From Hymenopus coronatus (Eukaryota; Arthropoda; Insecta; Mantodea; Hymenopodidae): DNA of 64,000 nt. Shown here one piece after another: positions 10,854-21,745 of this stretch; the stretch's first letter is position 1; each line of letters begins with the position of its first letter. The stretch covers positions 112,496,620 through 112,560,619 of the forward strand of contig CM060900.1 of assembly GCA_030762935.1 (NCBI GenBank). Direction: 5' to 3'. The translations under genes were made by a program, and so were the position numbers. The notes beneath the pieces are model-generated. The model was not told the origin of the DNA and searched no databases. It was given only the letters and a program-made list of their open reading frames with translations.

Positions 10854-11042
10854 AAAGCACGTCTTGCTCGTATCCGAATCGCCAAGGCTTCCTCAGGAGC
10901 GGCCTTCGTTAGTAAGAAGAAAGCGGCAGAGGCGCGACTTGCCGCACAAGAATCTGGCCTTGAGATGGACGACAACTATCATCAGGAGGATATCTTCGAG
11001 CTGCAGCATCACCATCTTCTTCGTTGTCTAGAGAAAACCACG
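10854..11042 (+). CDS. Shal: Shal/Kv4 potassium channel, internal exon (C-terminal tail)
   Basis: This 63-codon exon encodes part of the cytoplasmic C-terminus of a Shal (Kv4) A-type voltage-gated potassium channel, a tetramer in the neuronal or muscle plasma membrane that gives fast inactivating K+ current. It starts after a TTTACAG acceptor with KARLARIRIAKASSGAAFVS, which follows the S6 segment in insect Shal. It ends EKTT before a GTAAGT donor; both junctions are phase 0. The segment FELQHHHLLRCLEKTT corresponds to the dileucine-containing dendritic targeting motif described in vertebrate Kv4 channels (FETQHHHLLHCLEKTT in Kv4.2). An apparent open frame begins further upstream at an ATG at 10,833, but those codons are intronic. 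The identification is secure from near-identity with known arthropod Shal proteins recalled from memory. Confidence 0.95.
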
Positions 11043-14000
11043 GTAAGTATCGGAATATCTGTTTAAATGCGTTGCATATTCGCTGGTCTTGACTTTCGAT
11101 ATTCCAGTTAAGATTTTCTTCTTTTTACGCGTACTTTTGTCAACAGAAATGAGAAGATTGCTAAAATGCAGTAACCAAAGTTAAAACAAGAGAAAACCTT
11201 ATTTATCAATTAACACGTGATATATAAATATACGTTTAAGGGAGGAATTCCTACCGTTATTCAAAACTTAAATGTTTGTAGAAGTGTTGCTTTTATTACG
11301 TCAACGTATTTATCTAGTCTCTTAAACATAAACATAACATTAGTGGTAGAAGCTCAGAATCTAGTGGTTGACATAAACTGCTTCAAAATTTCTTGTTTTC
11401 CAGTTTAGATAATCCAAAGGTATAGTTTTTATTCAACAGCCACAAACTTTGAAAGTAATCTTAAACATTAATACTCTCCCTTTTAAAGAAAGTTAAAACA
11501 GAAGAAATTACCATCGATAGTTGTTCAAGCAATCTTCTCTGTTTATTTAAATGCTCAGAAAAGCATAATGCACATTAGTTTAATGAGATTGGTAGGAGGT
11601 AAACTCTAAAATGATCACACAAAACAACACTCACATTACGAGACTCCCGCACGGAGACAGCGTAAATCTCCATACAGACATTGTAGAAACTCCTTAGCAG
11701 AAACTGCGGAATATCCCGTGCAGAGATTATGCATCGTTCCAGACAGTGATTGCGGAGATTTCACAGCCTGCAGCACAGAAGGCAAATTTCTTCACAAAAA
11801 TTGATAAGTCCTACAAGGACACAATACATGTAAATTGCAATGCCTAAATGACTGCCTGGAGATGTGTGAATTCCCATGTAAAAGCTGTGCAAAATCCCTC
11901 AAAGGGACTGCAAAATCCAGCAAGAACACCATGTAAACATCTACACAAAGGCTGTGGAATCTCCTGCACGCAAGCCGTGAAAGCTCCTAGACGGAGGATA
12001 TGCAGACTAGCACACAGAAGGTGTGAAAACTCCTGCACGGAAAGTGAAGAAGGCCGTGTGAATCCCAGGAATGGCCTGTGGAAAATCCTGCACACTGACT
12101 CAGAAATTCCTACACGGAGAATGTGTACACTCCATCAAAGAGATAGTAAAGTCTGCTGCACTGAGACTGTGTAAACCCCGACACAGAGACTGCAAAGCTA
12201 TAACGCAGAGACTGTGTAAACATCATCAAAGTTATGGTGAATATTCCTGCACAAAGAGTGACAAACGCGGGCACAGAAGGAGTATAAACTCCAGCGTTGA
12301 TGTATAAACTTCCTGAAAGACATGGTAAAGACCTGCACTCAGACTATGTAAACTCCGATACAGTCGCTGTATAGGCTCTAGCTCTAAGTCAATGTAAACT
12401 TTCTCAAAGAGAGGAAAAGACTTCGGCGCAGACACTGCGTAAATCCAGCTACGAATTTACGTAAACTTCCTCAAAAAGATGGTGAAGTTTTCAACACAGG
12501 GATTGGTAAACCAGGGCTCAGAGAGTACCTAAACTCCAGCGCTGAGGCCGTATAAACCTCCTCAAAACATGATGGAGGTTTACGCATAGACTATGTAAAC
12601 TCTGCCACAAAGAATGTGTTATTCCAGCACTGAGCTTGCGTAAATTCTCTCAAAGAGATGGTGAAGATTCCCGCACAGGGGCTATGAGGCAGAGACTGCA
12701 TATACTCCAGCGCTGCGACTGTGTAAACTTTCTCCAAGAGATAGTGGACTACCGCTCTCGGGTACAGAGTCTGGATAATCTTCAGCGTTGAGTTTGAGTA
12801 AACTTCCGCACACAGATTGTACAGTCGCTAGTACAGAAACTTGAGTAAACCGCAGCACCATGATTGTCTGCTGAAGTCACGCTTTCATGCTACATTTAAT
12901 GTGGCCAACGAAAGCTCATCTTCTTGTTTCGAAATGTGTTTAATTATTATCTCTTAAGAAGGATTTTTGAATGAAATGAGGAATTGTCCTCTCTCATTTC
13001 TCTTTTCAACATATTAGAAACATTCGGTGATTTACTGTATGGCCACACCTACTGGCCATTTGATATGGGAATTTGCCCACCCAATTTAAATTTTCCTGAA
13101 TAGAAATCTTGCACAGGAGCAGTTTTAAACACAAATCATCTTTTACTTAAGATTGAAATAAAATTAAAGTTGATTTAACACAGGATTTCGGCACCAACAA
13201 TGCCCATGTTGCCACTCCCTATATCACTGTCAAAGACTACGACAGAAGGTTAGACTTCCCGGTGCTTATGTGTCTATCCATAGTAAAACTGGAACTTTCT
13301 CAACACCCTGTCTATTAGGGAATTCTGAGTAACTAATTGGATATTATTCAATGCCTCAATTCCAAAAACAAATACAGAAATTGCCATAATAATGTTTCTA
13401 TTGTTTCAGTTATGCAGTCTCATTCAACTTCTGTTGCCTTATTCGAGCCATTTTCGTTGAGAAATAACTGACGTTACTGTTAGAACTGTAGGTTTTACTT
13501 GCGTTGATTTTAATACAATGAAACACACTCACATTTATTCCCACAGCCATAATTTCAGACTCGGTGGATAGAGAAACATTCTGACTAAAGAAAATTTTCC
13601 TGGCACAATCGGAGTAAATCCGTGACCTCTGGGTTAACATATAGATTAGCAAACTTTGCTTATGTACAATATTTTCAGACAAGGGAGTAGTGTGCAAAAC
13701 CAGAAGTTCATTACCGGTAGTTTCTGAGAAGTGTGGCAAATTTCACTATCACATGTTAATATATGCATAGTTCTGTAGAACCGTGTGAATGATTTACCTG
13801 TTAGAACGGCATAAGCTCACATAGAGCCGTAATGAACACTTGAGGGCAATACAACCTCCCTGTACTGTCTCCGATTGACGCCTAATAATCTGGTATGTAT
13901 CTGGCTTGCTGGTTCAGACTGACGATTCAGCTTCAGCTTACCCCCAGTCATTGGCATTTTCGGCTCCCGTTTCATTTGATAGATATATATTAAACTTAAA

Positions 14001-14356
14001 ATAAATAGGCGGAATAAAATTTTAAAATTGGCGCATATTTTATCCATTTTGAAACTGTTACTGAGAAAATGTTCAATAATTCTGTGTGATTGAACATTTT
14101 AATGCAGATATTTATATAACCATGATTAAAAATGTAAATGGAAGTACATTTTATCGACATTAAAATTATTGTTGAAAAATTGAAGATGTTGATTACTTTT
14201 ACAACTCATGTTTATAACAGCGAAAGGGTTTTAGCGACCATATAGTGAGAGTTCACAAAGCAGCAACTGTCGCAATTATGGCATAAGGTTTTAATTTATA
14301 TCACATACATATGCTTAGTATTTTTAATTGGTCATTCCACATGTGTATTCGTACAG
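11043..14356 (+). other. Shal: Kv4 intron between two exons
   Basis: A 3,314 bp intron with donor GTAAGT and acceptor TTCGTACAG. Apart from the degenerate tandem array at 11,590-12,880 it holds AT-rich sequence in which I see no exon. Open frames at 11,217-11,408 and 13,410-14,047 show no recognisable motif. Confidence 0.9.
11590..12880 (+). repeat. Degenerate tandem array, about 23 bp unit
   Basis: For roughly 1.3 kb the sequence repeats variants of a unit close to ACAGAGACTGTGTAAACTCC plus about 3 bp, with lengths of mostly 22-23 bp. Variants alternate (for example TCAAAGAGATGGTGAA). Divergence between units is high, so this is an old minisatellite. Long open frames across it (11,848-12,174 and others) look Cys/His/Arg-rich only because the repeat is translated; I do not regard them as genes. 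Confidence 0.85.
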
Positions 14357-14509
14357 GACCGTGAGTTTGTCGAGATGGAGGTGCCATACAACGGACAACC
14401 AAAGAGGCCGGGGTCACCGTCACCGTTAGCTAGTCCTGCTCATTCTGCCGCGAGCCATCCAGGTCTGCTACACTCCTGCTGCGGACGTTGTTGTGGACAG
14501 CGATATCAG
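14357..14509 (+). CDS. Shal: Shal/Kv4 potassium channel, next internal exon
   Basis: This 51-codon exon continues the Kv4 tail in phase 0 after the EKTT exon. It begins DREFVEMEVPYNGQPKRPGS, has a Pro/Ser stretch (PKRPGSPSPLASPAHS) with several proline-directed serines, and ends in a Cys-rich block CCGRCCGQRYQ before a GTATGT donor at 14,510. Insect Shal has the same arrangement (CCGRCCSQRYQ), followed by a short final exon which I could not find in this window. If the donor is not used, the frame stays open to a stop at 14,612-14,614, adding 34 mostly hydrophobic residues. The proline-directed serines are candidate kinase sites by inference only. Confidence 0.95.
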
Positions 14510-15517
14510 GTATGTATCCGTATATTCTCTATGTACTTATCGTTCTCATGTAGCATCGCAGCAGTCTTAATTTTGGAGCCACTGGGAATAGATTTAATCC
14601 TTACTCAGGTGTAAAAATTATATGTAGCTTATAATGCTTTATGTATTAAAAATCAACACTATATCTGAAAATTGTTAAAAAAATAGTATTTATAATTTGT
14701 GTAGCGGTTTTCTTCTCTGTACTTTTTATCTTAAAACATTTTCATAGGGAAGATGTGAGATGACGGAGAACAAATGAAAAGGGAAATGAAAAGAAATGTT
14801 ATTAGAAGAAAGAATTTCAACTCCTGGGTGTTAGGATATGGAATATTCTAAAAACACAAATATTTGAATATGAGTACAATTTTTGGTTGTGTTAATTATT
14901 CATTTTGGTCAAATGATTTCCAACCTTGGATTTTAAAGTACAATTACAAAAAAGTATATATTTTGTACCTTATGAATGGGCTAAATGTATGCTTAATCCC
15001 CCTAGATAAAGCCATGTTACAACTGTGTTATTAGTAATAAACTAATGAGACACTGCATATTGGCTTTTGATAAAGGTACATTACAAAATTTATGGATGTT
15101 TCAAAATAAAATAAGATCTGGTCTCCTAGTTTGTAATATATAACTAACTACCTATAAAATATAATACCTTTGAAAAATGTATTCCAAAACCTAGTATTAA
15201 TTATTGTAGCCTCTAGCCCTCTTCTCCTCCCTCGCCCCCCTCTCTCTCTCTCGATAATGGAAACTAGTAAGATATATTTTGTTTCCTCGTATTTCTCATC
15301 CCTTACTCTTGGGTAATGTATCTTTTGCACAGATACTCTAAGTAATCATTATATATAAATTGTATTGAGTTACATTGAAAATTAGACTGTAAACTGTGGC
15401 TTTGTGTATGCTCAAATAGGAACCTGACTAGCTTTGAAATTTCAAAGAGTAACTTGTAACCTTAGCACTACATGTTTTTCTTTCCTGTTTGTTTTCCTGT
15501 GGTTCTTGCTGAAACTT
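14510..15517. other. Kv4 intron start, non-coding
   Basis: Sequence after the GTATGT donor. It is AT-rich with a short CT-rich patch near 15,215-15,253. No exon is recognised; the last coding exon of Kv4 is expected downstream but was not seen. Confidence 0.6.
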
Positions 15518-15657
15518 CTTTTTACTTTTACTAACTCATGGACATATATCCATGGACACAAATACCCATGCCCGAGGTGGGGACTTGAACCCTCGGTTCT
15601 CCAGCGAGGGAACACCAAAGTCAAACATTCTAGCGATCATGGCCACGTTGACCGGAA
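15518..15657 (-). mobile_element. SINE B, diverged copy
   Basis: On the minus strand the tRNA-like head (GGTCAACGTGGCCATGATCG) and a B-box-like GGTTCAAGTCC are still recognisable, followed by CCCACCTCGGGCATGGGTAT, which parallels the SINE B body. The copy is clearly older than those at 6.6 and 31.2 kb, and its poly-A is degraded. Confidence 0.7.
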
Positions 15658-15774
15658 TATCAGGTCATATTTTCTGTTGCAAACCGAATAAACTATCATT
15701 CGTGCATTGTATGTCGCTAAACGCTTCCACACGTCCCATGAGGTAACGATTACATGATAATCGGAGAAGTTTAG

Positions 15775-16435
15775 TTGGAAACCGAGTTTTGCGTGGTTTT
15801 CTCTGGTGAATAGATGAATACTGGCCCAATTTTTCATGTTTCACGATTTCCTTTCCATCATTTCCCTTTCATTCCGTTTCCTCCCCAGCTCCCAGGTGTG
15901 CTTCTAGGTATTGTGGCGTATGGAGTGTGATGCCGGACAGATGGCGCGGATGCTTACCCTAGACACCAGAAAGTTTCCTGGTCGTCAGGTCGTTCGTTGC
16001 TCTCACTAAGCAGCTTCAACAGTGTGATGGATCTTCGAGCTTGGAATTGTTAGGGACTTTCGAGCGTCTCACTGGCCTCTTCTGAGTCGTGTGGTTCCTT
16101 CGCTTCACCCTTCCTCCTGGGGTGGTACCCACAATAATTGTTGGTCACAGTACACGAGGTGTCCCCTTCGTTGTACAAGCCATGTATAGTTCGCGGGAAC
16201 TTTTTATCGGCCCGCTCCTCCAGGTGCTCTCGGACGTCCCTTCAGGGACCCCCCAGTGGTTCAGCGCTTGTGTTGGTCCTGAGCAGTGTCGGAGCATTCG
16301 ACGCTAGGGACCCCGTTCATGCTTACGCCCATGCTCTCCGAATCTGGGCGCCCTTCGGGTCTCTCTTTTCATCCCTCCCTCCTAGGAGTCATGGAAGAAG
16401 CAGAAAGAGCCCGGAGTCTACGTGTGGTGATCTGC
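15775..16435 (+). mobile_element. SINE C family copy lacking its tRNA head
   Basis: The left part (CACGATTTCCTTTCCATCAT, then TTTCCCTTTCATTCCGTTTC) matches the SINE C body seen at 21.3 kb. The right part (16,310-16,430) matches the tail shared with the copies ending at 27.4 and 31.2 kb (CCCGTTCATGCTTACGCCCA, then CTCCGAATCTGG, then CATCCCTCCCTC). The tRNA-derived head is missing. Overlapping open frames (16,089-16,557) have no motif and I treat them as translated repeat. Confidence 0.65.
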
Positions 16436-16629
16436 CCGCGATGCATCTTTCAAAAAAATCACATAAAATGCAGGTTTCAGAGTTAATACGTTTACAAAAA
16501 CAATGTATCGTATTTATTTACTTTTTATTAACCCCTAAATATTATGAAAAGTTTTAGTAGTTTTATAATTTCCAAAATTCTTGATTTTATTTTTCACTTT
16601 CAACACGTTTTCTCAAAGTTGAAGCATTA

Positions 16630-16920
16630 GGCAGCACCGTGGTTGAATGGTTAGACCACTCGCCTCTCACCGAGGAGGCCCTTGATCGATCCCAGAGAAC
16701 CGTATTTGGGATTTGTACTGGACAAAAGAGTGTCTGGACGGGATTTTCCCCCTCTTTCTATGCCATCTTCTTCCTAGCTCTCATGCCAGGCATGCGGTTG
16801 ATTAACATCCTGGCTACTCTGATCCAGCTCCGCAACAGGCATCTGACCCCAGACGCTGGCTGTACATTGTGGGCAGTCTAGAGTCCTCCATACGAGGAGG
16901 GTAAATGCGAAAGAAGAAAA
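16630..16920 (+). mobile_element. tRNA-derived SINE, SINE A-like head with another body
   Basis: The first 75 bp (GTGGTTGAATGGTTAGACCA, CTCGCCTCTCACC, and a B box GATCGATCCC) match the SINE A tRNA head. The body after about 16,740 differs from SINE A and ends with a short hairpin-like GAGTCCTCCATACGAGGAGG and an A-rich tail GCGAAAGAAGAAAA. It may be a sister family that shares the same tRNA ancestor. Confidence 0.75.
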
Positions 16921-16924
16921 ACAG

Positions 16925-17790
16925 GTCTGATGGGTCCATTCACATGCCTTTCTCTAGTGTTTCGCAAATAAACAAAAAATCATTCCATTATCTACATCAT
17001 GCTAATCGAGATAAATATTACCAGAATTGGTAATTTTACTTGCTTCTTTGTAGGTCAGGGAAATAACGGAATGCACTGGGCTAAAGCGATAGGCAAATCT
17101 TTGAATTCCAGGCGATATGTGAAACAATTGAAACTCCGTTCTCTTTGCTTGCTTGCAGTGAAACAAAAGAGAGACATAAAGAAATATGTCTTCCTGTTTG
17201 AGAAAAGTGCAGGTAGCTTAAAATTGAAACCTATAACACTGAATATCTCAAAGACGGCTAACGCTACAAAAAAAGGTATATGACATAAATCGTGTATTTT
17301 AATGAGATCTACATTTTTGTGTATTCGTTTTTGTCTATATCTTGCAGTTTATCAGTTATACAAAAGCTATACAAATGTCATGCAGAATCAAAAGGTCTTA
17401 AGAGGTTATTCCCAGAAAATTCAGGACATACATATTATTCGCCATATATAGCATTTTAATCAAAATCGTCAGAGTCATTTATGAACAATTCAAAATTGTT
17501 CAATGTAAAGCGAGGGGAGGTTCTTAAAAATCTTCGTGTCGTATCCTTGAGAGATACCTACACTAAACTTAAATATCAAATTTAGTATCTAACGGATATT
17601 TCGTTTTCCAGTTATGTTGTCTACAGACATACCAGACACTATGGCCTTTTTCTAAAAATGACTTTTTTTGGGTTCAGGGAGTATCAAACCATATATTTCC
17701 AGTGAAATCTCGGTATCAAAATTTTGGGTGGAATAGAATACATTCTCTACTCTGTACGTCCTACATAACCGCTAGAAATAGTAAAAATTG
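16925..17790 (-). repeat. Repeat family F, copy 1 (about 0.9 kb, reverse orientation)
   Basis: The copy is inverted relative to the one at 31.6 kb. Landmarks in + strand order are TCATGCTAATCGAGATAAAT (near 16,998), ATTCCCAGAAAATTC (17,408), TCGTGTCGTATCCTTG (17,536) and the end TTGGGTGGAATAGAATACAT (17,724). No transposase domain is visible; the open frame at 16,999-17,283 is inside it and has no counterpart in other copies. It appears to be a non-autonomous element of unknown class. Confidence 0.7.
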
Positions 17791-18236
17791 GAGCAATATT
17801 TTTAAAAGTATACACCCATTTTCTTTAATGTGCTTCTGAGATCCACATTTTATTTTAAAATAAGTAAGTTTCAAAATGTTTTCATATAAAGCATTTTCAA
17901 TATGGAAAAATGCTGAAAAATTGCGAGAAAACAAGGAGCTTGTCTATTAGTAAGCGTGCACCTGTCCATTTGAAATTTCACTTTATTGGTAGTTTAATGC
18001 GCCAAACGGTTAAAAGTAATATGTCTTTTTAAGGTTTAGTATCCATACAATATTTTATGAAAAGCATTATTTTCTAATTTTTCATGAATTTGTTTCAAAC
18101 CTCTCAAATGCATCGCCTTGACAACTTTGTAGGAAATAGGGTTTTGAGTTTTTAAAATGTGTGGTCTGAGAGATATATATAGTGAATAACAAACGATTCA
18201 TCTATTTAGATTATTCACATAATGGGGAAGACAAAA
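17791..18236. other. Non-coding spacer
   Basis: AT-rich sequence between a family F repeat and a foldback element; nothing recognised. Confidence 0.5.
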
Positions 18237-18555
18237 TACCAGGTGGCCCAACTGCCCCACATTTGACGTGAACACCTATTCCTTCGTGTACTAAATGAGT
18301 TGCAGAACTCAACGGGACTATTTCAAGTAAACAGTAAGTGGGGGACTGGCTGAGCGATCTTCGATTTATTCCTCTTGCTTATCAGCAGAGACGGTCAGCG
18401 GATCGCGTCATTGAAAGGGATAAAACGAAGGTTGCGCACGCAATTCTTTATCGGCTGGCTTTAACTTTAATGAGCCCCGTTGAGTTCTACAACTCTTATA
18501 ACGCACGAAGAGTTATCTGCAATCGTCAAATAAGGGGCAGTTGAGACACTTGGTA
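18237..18555. mobile_element. Foldback element E, copy 1, complete
   Basis: A 319 bp element bounded by TACCAGGTGGCCCAACTGCC and the inverse of TACCAAGTGTCTCAACTGCC. The inverted arms are about 90-105 bp long and continue inwards through GAACTCAACGGGACTATTTC. No coding capacity. A miniature inverted-repeat element with long arms is the best description; superfamily is not assignable by eye. Confidence 0.82.
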
Positions 18556-18689
18556 TGTGACTCTTCCCTCATGCCTAACAGATAATCTTGACAGTAAGCC
18601 TAAGGCTTATTTATATGCATTAAGCCTCCACTGCATAAATTATTTTTCTATATATGCCACTCTTCTTCTGGATTTTGAAACGCTATACA

Positions 18690-18760
18690 TAGTGAACTGG
18701 TCATCCATTCCAAGCAAACCTCGTGAGTTCGAATCCCAGCGTCAGTCAAATATGCCTGTG
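18690..18760 (+). repeat. Possible tRNA-derived SINE head
   Basis: GTGAACTGGTCATCCATTCC followed after a gap by a good B box GAGTTCGAATCCC suggests a degenerate tRNA-derived promoter. What follows (to about 18,850) is less AT-rich than its surroundings, but I found no second copy in the window. An open frame runs through it (18,557-18,916) without a motif. Confidence 0.35.
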
Positions 18761-18916
18761 GTAAAGAGCGGGAAGGTCGCAAGTAAAATAATCGGTGTGG
18801 CACATGTGGTTGATGACGGAGTTGCATTTGACTGCAGTTACGCGGATTATTCTGTTTTTTCTTTGGAACACTACAATGATATTGAAATAAACGAATATAA
18901 TTGTCACATAAAATAG

Positions 18917-20002
18917 AAATACTTTCAGTTTATTGTTAAATTCCAGATAATATGAAAATAACAACAAAACACACTTAAATATATTTAAAATATGACTAGT
19001 CATCTTTGTTGCCAAAAGGAAACGGTATGCACCAGATGGTTAATTGCGTTGATGGCACCTAGAACAGCAAAATAGTCGTGGACTTCAATGTTTACAAAAA
19101 CAATTATTGTTTCTAAATTTGAATTTAAATGCTCCAAAGCCTTAAAATGGTACTGGTGTATAAATAATGTGTGCAATGTATCTCAGCTATGTCTATACAG
19201 ATTAGGGTAAAGGTTCAGCAAACATAATTTGCCAGGTTTGTTAAAACTGTAGTTTCAATTATTCAAAATAGTGAGTACAGCAAAGTTAGTAGTTCGTTGC
19301 AGAAATGGTACATTAAAATACTCTAACAATTTGAACAATTGTTTTGTATAACCATTCTATGTGACCCGAGCGACTATCCTCCCATACTGCTCTCTATATG
19401 TTGGCTGGTTCATAGCAGTTTTATAATATGCTCTAATGTTGAACGAATGTATTTAGTGAACTACTAGTATGCATACATTGATCTTAATCAATCGCACGAG
19501 TAAACAGACGATACGTGCTTTATGTTCTATTGTTGTAGTGACCACAAAGTTTAAATGCGTCGTTAAGAATTGTTTGTTTGCCCAACATATCATTTCCTTG
19601 CCTACGGTAAATTTTGTAAACGAAACAATTTTATTACCATAGGGTTAGTACAAAGACAACCTACATAGAAACTGAAATTTCGTTTGCCATTTATTGCTTC
19701 TGATGCTTAATTGTTGAAATTCAGTTTTACACGAGAGTACGCGCAAGAATTTCCTGGCAGCAGAAATGAAAAAAGGTTTGTTAATTAACTTTCTGCTACA
19801 GAATCTATGGGTATATGTGTATGTATGTGTGCGTGCGAATAATCTAATATGCCAGAAACACCAAAAACAATCCTTAATATCAGAAATATTTAACTATAGC
19901 TTCTGTGTCATTGCCTAGCGGAGCTTTATTCATTGCGGATGCATGACGAGAGAATTTATTTAAGCTAACGTTCAGAGGCACTTTAATACGCTGTGCTTTT
20001 TG
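18917..20002. other. Non-coding, nothing recognised
   Basis: AT-rich sequence with stops in all frames and a short GT-rich patch near 19,812-19,836. Confidence 0.5.
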
Positions 20003-20549
20003 TACTAGGTGGCCCAATTGCCCCGTATTTTTTTTAATTTTAATAAAATACAGTTCCGGAGTCCGGTCGGGACTCCGGCGCTGTATACCCTACTTTTATT
20101 TAGCTAATTGTTTTACTTTGTTTACTGTATGATTACAGAATTGCTGTTTTTCTTCTTTTTATACACACATACACAAACATATAACACCCATGCCCAAGGC
20201 GGGACTCCAACCCACGATCCCCTGCGCTACGAAGCACCAAAGCGAGACGCCTTGGCGAGCGTATTTGGCGTGCGCAGATATTCCTTCATGCGTCAATATT
20301 TGCAGATCTCCATGGGGCAAATCCCAGTCAAAACCCGCCAGTGGAAAACTGGGCGAGAGTGACCTTCGTATTACCCCTCACAATGAGCGCGACTAACTCG
20401 CAGTGGCCGTTGAAAGCAACACGTGTAAAGCGGTCACTCTTACCAGTATTCCACTGACGGGTTTTAATTTGAAATAGCACCGTTGAGTTCTGCAACACTT
20501 TTAAGGCATTAAGGGATATCTGCACACGTCAAATACACGGCATATCGTA
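20003..20549. mobile_element. Foldback element E, copy 2, split by a SINE
   Basis: The left end TACTAGGTGGCCCAATTGCC begins at 20,003 and is interrupted after 20,030 by SINE B, then resumes at 20,267 (GGCGTGCGCAGATATTCC...). The right arm (CACCGTTGAGTTCTGCAACA and following) is present, but the last roughly 20 bp of the arm are missing where the next E copy begins. Confidence 0.78.
20024..20266 (-). mobile_element. SINE B nested in foldback element E
   Basis: The minus-strand SINE body is 20,031-20,259, flanked by 7 bp target duplications CGTATTT at 20,024-20,030 and 20,260-20,266. It has the A/T-rich tail on the left, the body with CATATAACACCCATGCCCAA, and the tRNA-derived B-box region; about 15 bp of the 5' head is missing. 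The 3' part carries a CGGAGTCCGGTCGGGACTCC hairpin also seen in the 31.2 kb copy. Confidence 0.9.
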
Positions 20550-20848
20550 TACCATGTGGCAGAACTGCCCCATATTTAATGTGTGCAGATATACCTTTCC
20601 GCGTAAAAAGAGTTGCAAAACTCATCGGGACTATTTCAATTTAAAACTGGTCAGTGGGCAACTGGCTTGAGCGACCTTCATTTTAAGCCTCTTTGCTTAT
20701 CAGCGAAGATGGCAAGTAGCTGCTCTCATATCACGTCAGTTCCCCCCTGACCGGTTTTAACTTGAAATAGTCCCGTTGAGTTATGTAACTTTTAACGCAC
20801 GAGGGTTTATCAGTATATGTCAAATATGGGCAGTTGTGCCACCTGGTA
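20550..20848. mobile_element. Foldback element E, copy 3, complete
   Basis: Bounded by TACCATGTGGCAGAACTGCC and, at the right, the inverse TACCAGGTGGCACAACTGCC. Arms of roughly 105 bp include CTCATCGGGACTATTTCAAT on the left and its counterpart TTGAAATAGTCCCGTTGAG on the right. It abuts copy 2 with no spacer. Confidence 0.85.
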
Positions 20849-21205
20849 TATGCATCTGAAGAAGACAGCGAAATTTGCGTTCAGGCATCTACTCATCGAC
20901 AATTCTGAGATACTAGTTACTTAATTTAATTGCCTAACACGCGAGCGTGGAGATTAGTACACATGGTCCTGACACTATCAAGAAATATTCTATTAGCATC
21001 TTACGAACATATACGGAAGCTTGCATAAAAAACAACTAGAATGTGTTCCTCAACACACACAGCAATGCAAGTTCTAACATTCTAGTTTTGGCTTTGTTTA
21101 TCAAAAATCGGGTTACGTTTATGGTGGTTCGATCGCTACGAAAGCGTTCAGCGTTAGTCTTTCAAAGGAACACTTCGTAAATAACTGAAAAAAAAAGTTC
21201 AGTAC
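20849..21205. other. Non-coding spacer
   Basis: No exon or named repeat recognised. Confidence 0.5.
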
Positions 21206-21490
21206 CGAGCTAGATGGCTCTGCGGTAACGTGTGAGTCCTGCATTCCGGTTCGATTCCTGTCGATATCTCACTCTAACATTGGACTTTTCATGGACTTTC
21301 CTACCGGTAAATCAATTTTTAGGTGGTTTCTTATCTACAATGATTTCCTTTCAACCATTTCCCTTTCGTTCCGTTTCATATTCATGAGTCGGGTGTAAAT
21401 TTTAAGTCTCGTGGCGATAGACAATATGGGACAAATGGCGTGATGTTTGCTCCAAGGAAAAGGTATTCCCCGTGGACACTAAAGGATTGT
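21206..21490 (+). mobile_element. SINE C copy, forward arm of an inverted pair
   Basis: The tRNA-like head has ATGGCTCTGCGGTAACGTGT (A box region) and GGTTCGATTCC (B box). The body runs through GATTTCCTTTCAACCATTTC and CCTTTCGTTCCGTTTC, as in the copy at 15.8 kb. It ends near CCCCGTGGACAC. Confidence 0.78.
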
Positions 21491-21499
21491 TGATTGAAC

Positions 21500-21745
21500 G
21501 GGTCCTTCAATACACTACGAAACCTAGAAGCACGTCTGAAAAATGAGAATGAAACGGAATAGAATGAAAATCGTGGAAAAGAAATCGTGATAGATGGGAA
21601 AACATCCCAAGGTTCGCCTACCGACCAGGGAAAGTCGTGAAAAACCCATGATCAACAATGGACTGTCGACAGAAATCAAGCCTGGCAATACCTGAATGCT
21701 GGCCTCACACGTTACAGCTGAGCAATCTCTCTAAGAAGCAGATGA
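21500..21745 (-). mobile_element. SINE C copy, reverse arm of an inverted pair
   Basis: On the minus strand it reads GATTGCTCAGCTGTAACGTG, then a degenerate B box, then GTTTTTCACGACTTTCCCTG and TTTTCATTCTATTCCGTTTC, parallel to the preceding copy. Only about 10 bp separate the two, so the DNA or RNA could fold into a hairpin of over 200 bp with mismatches. Confidence 0.75.

Noticed and set aside
11848..12307. Overlapping open frames encoding Cys/His/Arg-rich peptides that look like a small repeat protein
   Set aside because: They are direct translations of the degenerate 23 bp tandem array inside the Kv4 intron; the unit length is not a constant multiple of three.
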